A stretch of DNA of 64,000 bases, taken from positions 868,001 to 932,000 of the forward strand of contig CBDDGJ010000003.1 in the NCBI GenBank assembly GCA_965227805.1. Direction: 5' to 3'. The translations under genes and the position numbers were made by a program. Each line of letters opens with the position of its first letter. Positions within the stretch are counted from its first letter, which is position 1. This DNA comes from CBDDGJ01 sp965227805. Its GTDB lineage: Bacteria > Pseudomonadota > Alphaproteobacteria > RS24. This document shows, one piece after another, positions 7,549 to 15,649 of this stretch. The notes below the pieces were generated by a model. It saw only the letters and a program-made list of their open reading frames with translations. It ran no database searches and was not told the DNA's origin.

Positions 7549-9315
7549 TTATAAAAGCTCTATGCCATAATAGACAAGCAGACCATCCGCCCCGCCAATA
7601 ATCAGGTCAAAAACCCTATCATCATTTAAGTCGGCAAGAGCCGGCACAGCATTATCCCCGATTTCTAGGCCGTTAAACGGATTATCGCTTCCACTTCTTT
7701 CACGCCATGTGCCATCACTATCATGCTCATAATAATATAATGTGCCATCTTCTGCCCCAATGATAAGTTCCAAATATGTATCACCATCCAAATCAATAAA
7801 TATCGGCGCGCTATTATCGCCCACATCGATGCCGTTAAACGGATTACCTTCATTCGCGCGGCGCGTAAATTCATTATTCTCATTTTCATAATAATATAAT
7901 GTGCCGCTGCTTTCGCCGCCAATAAGGTCAGCATCCCCATCGCCATCAATATCTGCCAGGCGGGGAATACTATTCTCACCAAGATTGATACTTGCAAACG
8001 GATTATCGGAACCGGTTTTTTCGACAATCCCGTCCGGCTCATTGGCATAATAGCGAATATAGCCGTCAGCTGTGCCAATCAGAAAGTCCATATCTTTATC
8101 GCCATCAATATCATAAATAAATGGCACGCTTGCCTCACCGAAATTGATATCATTGAACAAATCATGAAGCACCCATCCGTCATTTCCGCGATTTTCATAG
8201 TAATGCACCGTGCCATCACGTGCCCCTATGAGCAAATCGGCATCGCCATCACCATCCAAATCTTCTAATATAGGTGCGCTATTTTCGCCAACATCTGCAA
8301 TGTCAGCAAATATATTATCTGTTTCGCTGTTTGATTGTGTCCAAACCCCATCGCCTTGATTGTAAAAAAAAGTGAATGTGCCATCTTCACTCCCAATAAT
8401 CAAATCAAGCGTATTATCATTATCTATATTACCAAAGTTCAATCGAATAGGCGCCCCGCTATTGAAAGTTGCGAATGGATTATTCTCGTCGCTTTGCACG
8501 CTCCATGTGCCATCGCCATTATTTTGGTAATAGGCAATCTCACCAAAATCATTGCCGATAAGCAAATCATCATCGCCATCACCATCTATATCCCCCAAAG
8601 CAGGTGAGCTATAAAGGCCAACATCTATATCCGCAAACGGACTATCGGTTACAGCTTCCCATGCACCATTTATCCGTTCATAATGCCCTATGTTTCCAAG
8701 CACAGTGCCATAGAGCATATCTAAATTATCGTCACCGTCACTATCGCCAAATGTAGCCACCACGTCGGATATTTCAGAGTCATCATCTGTCCCGATCCCC
8801 GCAAATGGATTATCTGCATCGCTTTGTAAAACCCATATGCCGCCATCATTATTATAATAAACAAACCCCTCATTAAGAGTGCCAATAAGCAAATCATCAT
8901 CACCATCATCGTCAATATCAGCAAAAACGGGCGTATTACGTGTTCCATTTGTTGTCACGTCATTAAACGGATTATTGCTACCGGTTAGCTGTGTCCATGT
9001 GCCATCATTATTATTACGATAATAAATTAGATCTGTGCCACCATTACCGATAAGCAAATCATTATCGCCATCATTATCCGCATCTAAAGCCGCAGCGCTT
9101 GCCCAATCCCCCACGCCACCATCATCCAAAATATCATAAGCGATAAGCGCCGCCTCACCCGAAGGCGGGGGCTGGCTATTATCGGTATCATCATTATCTG
9201 TAGAGGCACAAGCAGCAAGCACAATATAAGAACCAAGCAAGTTAAACTGCATAAGGGGTAATTTACGGCTTATATTTACCTTGACATTATATAGATAGCG
9301 TTCTGCTTTTTGCAT
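7549..9315 (-). CDS. FG-GAP/VCBS repeat lipoprotein
   Basis: The frame opens with a GTG at 9321, but the ATG at 9315 has a better spaced AGAGG and I choose it (588 residues). A basic N-terminal stretch is followed by a hydrophobic core ending in VLAAC, a lipobox with the cysteine near residue 36, so the protein is probably exported and lipidated. After a short acidic/proline linker come about ten repeats of roughly 45-55 residues. Each has an Asp-rich loop of the DxDGDGxxD type, a strand like LLIG and an aromatic YYxNxxDGTW stretch: FG-GAP-type blades with calcium sites, expected to form one or more beta-propellers. The ligand is unknown. No partner genes are adjacent. Confidence 0.8.
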   Translation of the reverse strand: MQKAERYLYNVKVNISRKLPLMQFNLLGSYIVLAACASTDNDDTDNSQPPPSGEAALIAYDILDDGGVGDWASAAALDADNDGDNDLLIGNGGTDLIYYRNNNDGTWTQLTGSNNPFNDVTTNGTRNTPVFADIDDDGDDDLLIGTLNEGFVYYNNDGGIWVLQSDADNPFAGIGTDDDSEISDVVATFGDSDGDDNLDMLYGTVLGNIGHYERINGAWEAVTDSPFADIDVGLYSSPALGDIDGDGDDDLLIGNDFGEIAYYQNNGDGTWSVQSDENNPFATFNSGAPIRLNFGNIDNDNTLDLIIGSEDGTFTFFYNQGDGVWTQSNSETDNIFADIADVGENSAPILEDLDGDGDADLLIGARDGTVHYYENRGNDGWVLHDLFNDINFGEASVPFIYDIDGDKDMDFLIGTADGYIRYYANEPDGIVEKTGSDNPFASINLGENSIPRLADIDGDGDADLIGGESSGTLYYYENENNEFTRRANEGNPFNGIDVGDNSAPIFIDLDGDTYLELIIGAEDGTLYYYEHDSDGTWRERSGSDNPFNGLEIGDNAVPALADLNDDRVFDLIIGGADGLLVYYGIELL

Positions 9316-9512
9316 ATTCACCTCTGGCCAATTATTGCAATCTATAAGTCATATCATTATATGACTGCTATGACATAAATCGATTCATACCAAAAATAAA
9401 CACATAATGCACAATCTGGAAACCACATAAGGCTCATATATGTATGAGCCGTAGGCATAAATCAACGGTTTTCATATAATTGAGAAAGCGTTATAAGCAG
9501 TTTTCTGTTTTA

Positions 9513-9602
9513 GGAGAGGTGCCGGAGTGGTCGAACGGGGCGGTCTCGAAAATCGTTGTGCGCTTTCGCGCACCGGGGGTTCGAATCCCCCTCTCTCCGC
9601 CA
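9513..9602 (+). tRNA. tRNA-Ser(CGA)
   Basis: The 90-nt sequence folds as a class II tRNA. The acceptor stem GGAGAGG pairs with TCTCTCC (one G-T), the anticodon loop CTCGAAA gives anticodon CGA for codon UCG, and a long variable arm pairs GTGCGC with GCGCAC. The T arm is GGGGG-TTCGAAT-CCCCC, and CCA is encoded at 9600-9602. A plasmid-like gene block begins right after its 3' end, and tRNA 3' ends are common integration sites, but I found no second copy of the 3' end at the far side of that block. Confidence 0.97.
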
Positions 9603-9852
9603 GTCACCCGCAGACTATAATGTAACAAATAATGGCGAACAGGGCAAGACTCAAAAATAGGAGGATTGCACAAGCCGCATAATCAAAATTACTAAATTGA
9701 ATATATAGAGAAAAAGAAAAACCCCCAGCAGCAACTAGGGGAAATTCAAAAGGGTTGTAGAAATAACCACAATAAGATGGTTTCCTCCTACAGCCCGCTC
9801 TCACAAAAGTCAACAGGAAAACAGCGTTTTTCTGAATAATATTTTGCGGCCT

Positions 9853-9870
9853 GCTCTCTTCCTGGAGAGC
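9853..9870 (+). promoter_or_regulatory. Hairpin masking the ribosome-binding site of the Rep-like gene
   Basis: GCTCTC (9853-9858) and GAGAGC (9865-9870) form a perfect six-base-pair stem with a six-base loop. The GGAG (9864-9867) that serves the ATG at 9876 lies at the loop edge and in the 3' arm. Folding would therefore hide the ribosome-binding site, an arrangement seen in copy-number control of plasmid initiators. That function is inferred only. Confidence 0.4.
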
Positions 9871-9875
9871 GGCAC

Positions 9876-11282
9876 ATGCCACAGGAAAATGGCCCACGTC
9901 CAGAGCTTTTAGATAAGCTCAAAGCGGAAAGCTATCACGGGCTGGCGGATAAACATAAGCCAGCCCCCGACACAGTAGATACAGCACGCCCATGGGATAT
10001 AACGGGTGAAGAACTTGCTGATTATATCCATAATAAAGCACAGCAGGGGGAAGAGCGGCAAAGCCAGTATAGGCGGCCACATCAATATGCCTTACCCCAT
10101 ATTGATTATGGCCCCCGTGATTATAAGGATGCCCTTATCGCGCTCTATGAGGAACGCGAAGAGCTTGCCCAGGCTTATAGGCTTATGGATGATGATGCGC
10201 GTAAATCCCCGCGTGTGCGGGCGCAATGGCATATATGGGGGCAAAAAGAAAGACGCCTCACAGGCGCTAAAACCCCCCGCTTAGCAAAGCATAAGCAGCT
10301 ATCACATAAGGCTATCATGCGCCAAAAGACACTAACAGGGCGTATAGCGGGCTATATAGGGGCTTTATATCCCCAAATGCGTAAAGATGCCCTTTATGGC
10401 CTCTCTATCATGCTCGCTGAACTCACACGCATTACAACAACACCAGAGGCGTGTCATAAAGCAGATATAGACGCCGCTATATGGGCAGATACGGGTAAAA
10501 GAGCTGCTTTATCCATTCTGGCCATAAGAACCGGCCTATCACTCAAACGCACACGGGCAGCGATCAGACGGGGTATATCATTAAACCTTATTGCAAAACA
10601 GGAAAACCACACAGATAAAGGGCGACAAATAGCCAATACCTATCATATTCACCCTGATATTACCCGTATAGCGGCTAAATATGATATTATCACCCGTAAT
10701 TGTGAGACCCTCGAGCGTAAAGCAGAAAGGCACCTCATAGACGCACCGCGCAGACCCCAAACAGAGTCTACGAATAAACGTATTTATGCAGGCCTGACGG
10801 CTTTATCAGACGAACTAAAGGCTAAACATGCAAACGCATTACAAAATGGCACCCCTTCTTCCACTGATTATAGATATAATCAGAATAAAGATAATGTGGA
10901 CGGGGCTTATCAGCCCCGACATTGGAGTTTTCATGAAAATCAGGCGGTGCCAGCACAAAGCAACCAGCACAATAACCCCCATCGAGCATTGGCACCGCCC
11001 GATTTAGGACAGGCAAGGACTATATCTGGTGCGTGTGTGAGCATTTTTACCTATTTCACCGACCATTTATACGGCAAGCTATGTGATGCGGGGGGAACGG
11101 AGTGGTTTTACGCGTCTGGCTTTGCTGATTACGCCCGTTTTAGACGCTACATATGCAAATGGCTTGCCGCCGGGCTATGCCGGCACAAAATTGAAGACTG
11201 TCTATGCTATGCTGTAGCTCGTAAAATCAGTGCTTTTGCCTATGTGGAGGCCTGCTTAAGGGGGGAGAATGATTACGTGTAG
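9876..11282 (+). CDS. Rep-like/helix-turn-helix protein of a plasmid-type element
   Basis: The ATG at 9876 has GGAG eight bases upstream. The 468-residue protein is basic and soluble, without membrane segments. A central stretch (about residues 150-260) reads like paired helix-turn-helix domains: TGRIAGYIGALYPQM, then LAIRTGLSLKRTRAAIRRGISLNLI, which has the spacing of a DNA-binding winged helix. The last 80 residues are rich in aromatics and cysteine (AGLCRHKIEDCLCYAVARKI) and may be a second domain. Position at the head of a block with ParA suggests a plasmid replication initiator or a related replication/regulatory protein, but I do not recognise a named Rep family. Confidence 0.45.
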   Translation: MPQENGPRPELLDKLKAESYHGLADKHKPAPDTVDTARPWDITGEELADYIHNKAQQGEERQSQYRRPHQYALPHIDYGPRDYKDALIALYEEREELAQAYRLMDDDARKSPRVRAQWHIWGQKERRLTGAKTPRLAKHKQLSHKAIMRQKTLTGRIAGYIGALYPQMRKDALYGLSIMLAELTRITTTPEACHKADIDAAIWADTGKRAALSILAIRTGLSLKRTRAAIRRGISLNLIAKQENHTDKGRQIANTYHIHPDITRIAAKYDIITRNCETLERKAERHLIDAPRRPQTESTNKRIYAGLTALSDELKAKHANALQNGTPSSTDYRYNQNKDNVDGAYQPRHWSFHENQAVPAQSNQHNNPHRALAPPDLGQARTISGACVSIFTYFTDHLYGKLCDAGGTEWFYASGFADYARFRRYICKWLAAGLCRHKIEDCLCYAVARKISAFAYVEACLRGENDYV

Positions 11283-11285
11283 TCA

Positions 11286-11329
11286 TTTACGAATGAATGT
11301 ATGTATTACTTACGAGATGAATGTATGTA
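11286..11329 (+). repeat. Two 24-bp-spaced direct repeats upstream of the par genes
   Basis: The 13-mer ATGAATGTATGTA occurs at 11293-11305 and again at 11317-11329, exactly 24 bp apart, each preceded by a TTACGA-type stretch (TTTACGA and CTTACGAG). Short direct repeats just upstream of a ParA operon are typical of plasmid centromeres or of operator sites for the small DNA-binding partner. Two units are fewer than usual. Confidence 0.5.
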
Positions 11330-11377
11330 GTCATGAAGGAATGATTGCACAAATGATGCAAGATAGGAGTAGGTTTG

Positions 11378-11566
11378 ATGATGGATGGTTACTTTTTATT
11401 GTTAAGTGTGATAGTCCTTGTGTGTGGAATAATCCTATATATCAGGCTTCAGAAACTACATAAAATTCTTAACGATATTATTAAAAAATTAGATAAAGTA
11501 GAAGAGACCTTAGGCAAGATGCATAACGATATTCTCCAACTACAAAAGGAGATAAAATGTCGGTAA
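11378..11566 (+). CDS. Small membrane protein with C-terminal coiled coil
   Basis: Three start codons lie in a row (TTG 11375, ATG 11378, ATG 11381); I choose 11378, which has AGGAG eight bases upstream, giving 63 residues. Residues of about 5-22 (YFLLLSVIVLVCGIILYI) form one transmembrane helix. The rest, from LQKLHKILNDIIKKLD to the end, has a clean heptad pattern of Leu/Ile and charged residues, so a coiled coil facing the cytoplasm is likely. Its end overlaps the start of parA by ten bases, which suggests translational coupling and a shared role. I know no named family for it; a membrane anchor for the partition ATPase is one possibility. Confidence 0.55.
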   Translation: MMDGYFLLLSVIVLVCGIILYIRLQKLHKILNDIIKKLDKVEETLGKMHNDILQLQKEIKCR

Positions 11567-12255
11567 TCACATTTGCAAATGCTAAAGGCGAGGCAGGCAA
11601 AACAACGTCGGCGTTACTCCTGGGCACAACCTTATCACAAAACCCCAAGCTAAATATAACCATTATCGATTCTGACCCGCAAAAATGGATCAGCAAATGG
11701 GCAATGCAAGATGGAAAACCAGCAAATATTGAGGTTATCAATCAGATAACGGCTGAAAATATCTATGATGAAATTGAAGCAGCCCATGAGCATGCCCATT
11801 TTATTATTATTGATACGGAAGGCACAGCCAATGAATTGGTTGGCTTTGCGGCTTTGGCATCAGATTTGGTGATTATCCCCACCCAGGGTAGTGAGATGGA
11901 TGCAGAAGGGGCTGTAAAAACTGCTAAGCTGGTTAATAGACACGCAAAGGCGGCAAAACGTGTCATTCCTTTTAGTGTTTTGTTTACCCGCACCAATGCG
12001 GCTATTCGCACCCGCTCTTTATCCCATATCAGCAAAGAGCTTATCGAGAATGGTATTGACGTTCTTGATACAACCTTGCATGAGCGGGCAGCCTTTCGTG
12101 AATTATTTGCCTATGGGGGCATTGTGAATGAGTTACCTGCCCAGAATGTATCTAACATTGATAAGGCGATTATAAACGCCGAGAGCTTCACACAGGAAGT
12201 TATTGAAAAACTAAAGGCGCCTGTGGCGCACAATAATGCCGTAGGAGGTGCATAG
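11557..12255 (+). CDS. parA: ParA-family partition ATPase
   Basis: The ATG at 11557 has AAAGGAG five bases upstream and overlaps the preceding small gene. The 232 residues carry a deviant Walker A motif, KGEAGKTT at about 10-17, with the lysine at the start that marks ParA/MinD ATPases; the usual second glycine is Glu. IIDSDPQ (Walker A') and HFIIIDTEG (Walker B) follow. The short length and lack of an N-terminal helix-turn-helix place it with the type Ib ParA proteins such as those of small plasmids or VirC1. It should bind ATP and non-specific DNA and segregate the element with the product of the next gene. Confidence 0.88.
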   Translation: MSVITFANAKGEAGKTTSALLLGTTLSQNPKLNITIIDSDPQKWISKWAMQDGKPANIEVINQITAENIYDEIEAAHEHAHFIIIDTEGTANELVGFAALASDLVIIPTQGSEMDAEGAVKTAKLVNRHAKAAKRVIPFSVLFTRTNAAIRTRSLSHISKELIENGIDVLDTTLHERAAFRELFAYGGIVNELPAQNVSNIDKAIINAESFTQEVIEKLKAPVAHNNAVGGA

Positions 12256-12258
12256 GAT

Positions 12259-12588
12259 ATGTCTAAAGAACGAAAAAGCCCATTTGCTGATAATATAGAC
12301 CCAGATGAGTTTGCCTCTACAGGTCGTTCACCCAAGAAGCGCCCCGACCCCGACAAAACCGCAGAATTATCGCGTGATGCTGGTTTTTCTCGTGACGCAC
12401 AGCCTAAAAAACAAAAACGGCGGATAGCTTCACGCGCACGCAGCCCATTCCGATATGCGTTTTCTGCACGGATTTCACCGGAGGCTGCTGATTGTATATA
12501 TGATGTGGCCGAGCAACAAGAATGGACGCTTGGCGAAGTCATGGAAGAAGCAGCAGAATTATTGAAACAAAAATATCTGAAATCGTGA
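12259..12588 (+). CDS. Small basic partition partner, probable DNA-binding protein
   Basis: The gene starts four bases after the parA stop, with AGGAGG at 12243-12248. The first 65 of 109 residues are charged, proline-rich and probably disordered (SPKKRPDPDK, QPKKQKRR). The last 45 (FSARISPEAADCIYDVAEQQEWTLGEVMEEAAELL) have the strand-helix-helix look of a ribbon-helix-helix or ParG-like DNA-binding domain. Type Ib ParA proteins normally pair with just such a short partner that binds the centromere, and whose flexible arm stimulates the ATPase. I infer that role from position and shape. Its sites may be the repeats at 11286-11329. Confidence 0.6.
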   Translation: MSKERKSPFADNIDPDEFASTGRSPKKRPDPDKTAELSRDAGFSRDAQPKKQKRRIASRARSPFRYAFSARISPEAADCIYDVAEQQEWTLGEVMEEAAELLKQKYLKS

Positions 12589-12662
12589 AATGGAACGTAA
12601 TAGATGGGTAATTACTTCATTTTTCAGCAAGTAAGAAGCTCGAAATCATATTGAGAAGATGA

Positions 12663-13733
12663 TTATTTTATTACTTGATGATCGATATACGGCAACACTT
12701 CGCCTAAAGCGAATAATTCAAAAGGAAAGTAAACCCCACATTCTTTTTGGTCCCTTTGTTCCAGTATTTTGATAAATGCCACGGCACATGAAGCGGTTGC
12801 CCCATAATCAGATGTTAATGACACAAAAAATCTATTGTCTTTATCTGTTTGCCCAACTATACCAGCTATTTCTTCTTCAGCTTCTTTTTTTCTTTTTGAG
12901 ATGAAATGAGCCGCTTTCAATCTGTATTTTTGATTTTCAAACAGCTTTAGAAATCCAGTAATTTTTAGCAAAGCAATGAGTTTATTGAAATATTCAGAGT
13001 CAAAGGCACTCCAATAATTAGAGTTTACCCCTAACCTTTGTTTAAGGTATTTTCTTTCGATGAAATTCGCTAATCTGAGATTTTTTGTGCCAAATTTATC
13101 ATCTAACCAAAAAGACTTTGAGTAACGAAATCCGTTTTTGACACGCAAGCCTGTTGAACGAATGTGTTCGACCTTTTGGTTGAATAACTGAAGCATATCA
13201 GCAATGCCCGCACGACCTGCCATACCATCTTTGGATTGGATTAAGCCAATATCAATAATTGCCGCGCGTGCGTTTTCGTGCAGTTGTTTGGCAATAATCC
13301 CAGACAGACCAGGGAATAAGCCAGCTGCTACCAATAAAAGGCTGTTTGCCTGACATGCTTTTGCCTGTAACTTCAAAACATTGTCTATAAACTTTTCTGA
13401 CACTGACAGGTCAATACATATGATGCCATTTTCTATACATATTTCTTGAACCAGGGGTTGTTTTTGCGAAGCTGGCACGAGCACATAATCGATTGCTTCA
13501 ATGCCGTGTCGTATGCTTTTAAGTGATGTTATATCAATCACCCTAGATTCAGGCGCTTTGCCATATGTCTTTCCTAGATGCTTTCGCAAAATTTTTAACC
13601 GCTCTGGCTTATAATCAGAAAGACAAAGTGAATCTATACCAAATGAATGAATAACTTCATTGATGATATGGCGTGCAAGTATCCCTGATGAACCAATAAC
13701 TAATATTTTTGGTTGTGTATCCTTGTTAGACAT
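12663..13733 (-). CDS. Saccharopine dehydrogenase-like NAD(P)-binding protein
   Basis: The frame opens with TTG at 13784, but residues before the ATG at 13733 look non-coding, so I start there (356 residues) although no clear ribosome-binding site is visible. Residues 8-20 (PKILVIGSSGILARH) form a Rossmann nucleotide-binding motif, followed by the pattern of saccharopine-dehydrogenase-type proteins: YVLVPASQKQPLVQEICIENGIICIDLS and AGLFPGLSGIIAKQL. The C-terminal half would carry the substrate domain. It is AT-richer than chromosomal neighbours and convergent with the par genes. The substrate is unknown; it is not close to the carboxyspermidine dehydrogenase at 24791. Confidence 0.65.
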   Translation of the reverse strand: MSNKDTQPKILVIGSSGILARHIINEVIHSFGIDSLCLSDYKPERLKILRKHLGKTYGKAPESRVIDITSLKSIRHGIEAIDYVLVPASQKQPLVQEICIENGIICIDLSVSEKFIDNVLKLQAKACQANSLLLVAAGLFPGLSGIIAKQLHENARAAIIDIGLIQSKDGMAGRAGIADMLQLFNQKVEHIRSTGLRVKNGFRYSKSFWLDDKFGTKNLRLANFIERKYLKQRLGVNSNYWSAFDSEYFNKLIALLKITGFLKLFENQKYRLKAAHFISKRKKEAEEEIAGIVGQTDKDNRFFVSLTSDYGATASCAVAFIKILEQRDQKECGVYFPFELFALGEVLPYIDHQVIK

Positions 13734-13967
13734 GCTGCTGCCAATTCTTTTTTTCTTTTGGTTTTTTAAGAAAGAGTATAACAAAACAATGGATTAAAAT
13801 ATAAAATCTACTCCCACTCTATCGTGCTAAACCATTAAATTGAGGTTAGAAACTGACCCTCCCCTAGTCAACCCCCATTTATGAGTCCATAATGAAAAAG
13901 GGCAACATATAAAAGAGCCGAGTCCATCTGAATTTTTAGACGAGCCGATTTCATCTGAATTTGATGA

Positions 13968-15308
13968 TTATCCAAAATTAAAATAAACATTTACGATAAG
14001 GATTTGCTTATATCGCCCGACCTTTTCCCCATGGGTGACATCAAAATGTTTTACATAAGTCTTTATAAAAGTTTCCATAAGGGAACTCTCTGGGTCACTG
14101 CTGCTTACAATTTGGTTTGCCCTGGCGCGCATCCGGTAAATCTCATCTGTGCTGACACCTTTTTCTCTTTCATGTGCTTTAATGTCGCGGCCTGTTTCAA
14201 TCGCCAGATAAATATCATCGATCGTCATTTTCGCTATATACTGTATCAGCACATAGGGAAGCTGTTTTGTGCCATAACCCGTTGTATCTTCGCACGCAAA
14301 TCTTTTAGCCCGGGCACATTTTAGCCTGTTTTTATCATGTATCGAAAGTTTGCCACCACACACACATTTTCCGATGGTTTGTAAATATGATTTTCGCCTT
14401 TTTTTAGCCGCTGCTTTTTGTTTTTGGTCATAGGTGGCTAATATAGCTTGGGCTTTCATCCATAGTTCATCATCAATAATGCGTAAATGCGGCACATATT
14501 GGGTGACCCATTCGGATTGCGGGTTAATCCTTTCTTCTTTCTGCCCGGTTTCAGGGTTTAGGATTTGTGATAATCTGTTATAGGCCAATATCCCTTTGTA
14601 AATCGGATTGCGCAATATACCGCGCGGCCTTCCTGCTGTGCCAATAATTGTTCCGCTTGACCATTTGCCACCCCGCGCGGTTGGAATTGCGCGTTCATTC
14701 AAACTTTTTGCTATCAGATTAGGCGAATGGCCTTTTGTAAAGCGGGTAAAGATTTCTTGGATTATCTTAGCCTGGTCCGCATCAACCGCACGTAAACCGC
14801 GCTCCATCTTCCCATCAGGATTGAAATATACAATTTTATACTCGTAAGCATGTCCGCCGGCGACTTTTCCATCTCGAATATTGCCGCTATGGCCGCGTTT
14901 GGTGCGCATGGCATGATCTTTTAAGAATAAAGCGTTCATTGTGCCCTTAAGACCGATATGGATACTTCCTATATTTTCGCCTTCAGTAATGGTGCGTATT
15001 TCGCAATTCCTGAACTCTGCAATACTAGCAATACGCGCTATATCGACCAGGCTTCTGCTAATCCTATCTAACCCCTCAGCAATCAGAACCGTAAACTCAC
15101 CATGACGTAAGCCCAGCAGCATTTTCTCTAAGCCTGGGCGGGTTTCAATTTGCTGACCAGAAATACCCGAATCCGAAAATACTTTATGCAAATACTCCCC
15201 TTGGCTTTCCTTAATCAGTTGTTTACACATCACTATCTGGTCATCTACTGAACGCGGATTTTGTAAATCTGATGAATAACGTGCGTAAATGGCGACAGGT
15301 TTAGCCAT
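13968..15308 (-). CDS. Large serine recombinase
   Basis: The open frame begins at 15359, but the ATG at 15308 follows a strong AAGGGGGAAG and starts the conserved domain, giving 446 residues. The N-terminal resolvase domain shows YARYSSDLQNPRS with the catalytic serine at residue 12, then FSDSGISG and LIAEGLDRISRSLVD. The recombinase domain follows (GGHAYEYKIV to GRPRGILRNPIYKGIL), then a zinc-ribbon-like segment with CVCGG and two further cysteines, and a helical tail. Such enzymes integrate and excise phages and mobile elements at short att sites, often beside their own gene. It reads away from the methyltransferase gene and is probably the element's integrase. Confidence 0.92.
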   Translation of the reverse strand: MAKPVAIYARYSSDLQNPRSVDDQIVMCKQLIKESQGEYLHKVFSDSGISGQQIETRPGLEKMLLGLRHGEFTVLIAEGLDRISRSLVDIARIASIAEFRNCEIRTITEGENIGSIHIGLKGTMNALFLKDHAMRTKRGHSGNIRDGKVAGGHAYEYKIVYFNPDGKMERGLRAVDADQAKIIQEIFTRFTKGHSPNLIAKSLNERAIPTARGGKWSSGTIIGTAGRPRGILRNPIYKGILAYNRLSQILNPETGQKEERINPQSEWVTQYVPHLRIIDDELWMKAQAILATYDQKQKAAAKKRRKSYLQTIGKCVCGGKLSIHDKNRLKCARAKRFACEDTTGYGTKQLPYVLIQYIAKMTIDDIYLAIETGRDIKAHEREKGVSTDEIYRMRARANQIVSSSDPESSLMETFIKTYVKHFDVTHGEKVGRYKQILIVNVYFNFG

Positions 15309-15400
15309 TAAACTTCCCCCTTCAGCTAGATTGTTACAAAACAAACGGAAAGATGGCAAGGTTAAGTGCCAGCTTTGCTGGTGAGACTACAGATTTTTTT

Positions 15401-15649
15401 GCGCCTTTGGCGCGGGAGGGGCGTGCCGCCCCGATGCTTGTCAAGGGCAAGGTGCTAAAGCACGCACGCTTTGCCGCCCGGGTTGCTCATTAAGCTACAC
15501 TATGACCGCAAGCGGTCTAGTTTCGCTAAATTCACTGCCCGCACCACGCGGCAGCGCGCCCCATGACAACATCTCCCCTGCTTCATGAAAGAAAAAAATA
15601 TGTGAGAAGCAATCACGCTTTCACTTTTTCAAGAAAGGAAACTAAAATG
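15401..15649 (+). repeat. 250-bp structured leader, copy 1
   Basis: This stretch ends on the ATG of the methyltransferase gene and is about 97 percent identical, by eye, to 17432-17681, which ends on the ATG of parB. It carries a string of inverted repeats: GCGCC-TTT-GGCGC (15401-15413), GGGGCG-TGC-CGCCCC (15418-15432) and GACCGC-AA-GCGGTC (15504-15517). The last part holds the ribosome-binding site AAGAAAGGAAAC. An in-frame GTG 45 bases before the ATG is shared by both copies and is an alternative start. The rest of the 15309-15646 gap holds only a CCAGC-TTT-GCTGG hairpin. Confidence 0.9.

Noticed and set aside
7549..9315. CRISPR-like periodicity
   Set aside because: The period comes from protein repeats of 45-55 residues inside a reading frame, not from identical short repeats with unique spacers.
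9604..9897. 97-residue hydrophobic minus-strand frame after the tRNA
   Set aside because: It overlaps the start of the Rep-like gene and the hidden ribosome-binding site, has no ribosome-binding site of its own that I can see, and its hydrophobicity follows from T-rich codons.
11269..11463. Plus-strand frame across the par repeats
   Set aside because: It reads through the direct repeats and overlaps the small membrane protein, which has a better ribosome-binding site and a clear helix plus heptads.
11378..12588. Toxin-antitoxin module
   Set aside because: The small membrane protein could pass for a type I toxin, but its coiled coil and its overlap with parA favour a partition role, and there is no antitoxin candidate.
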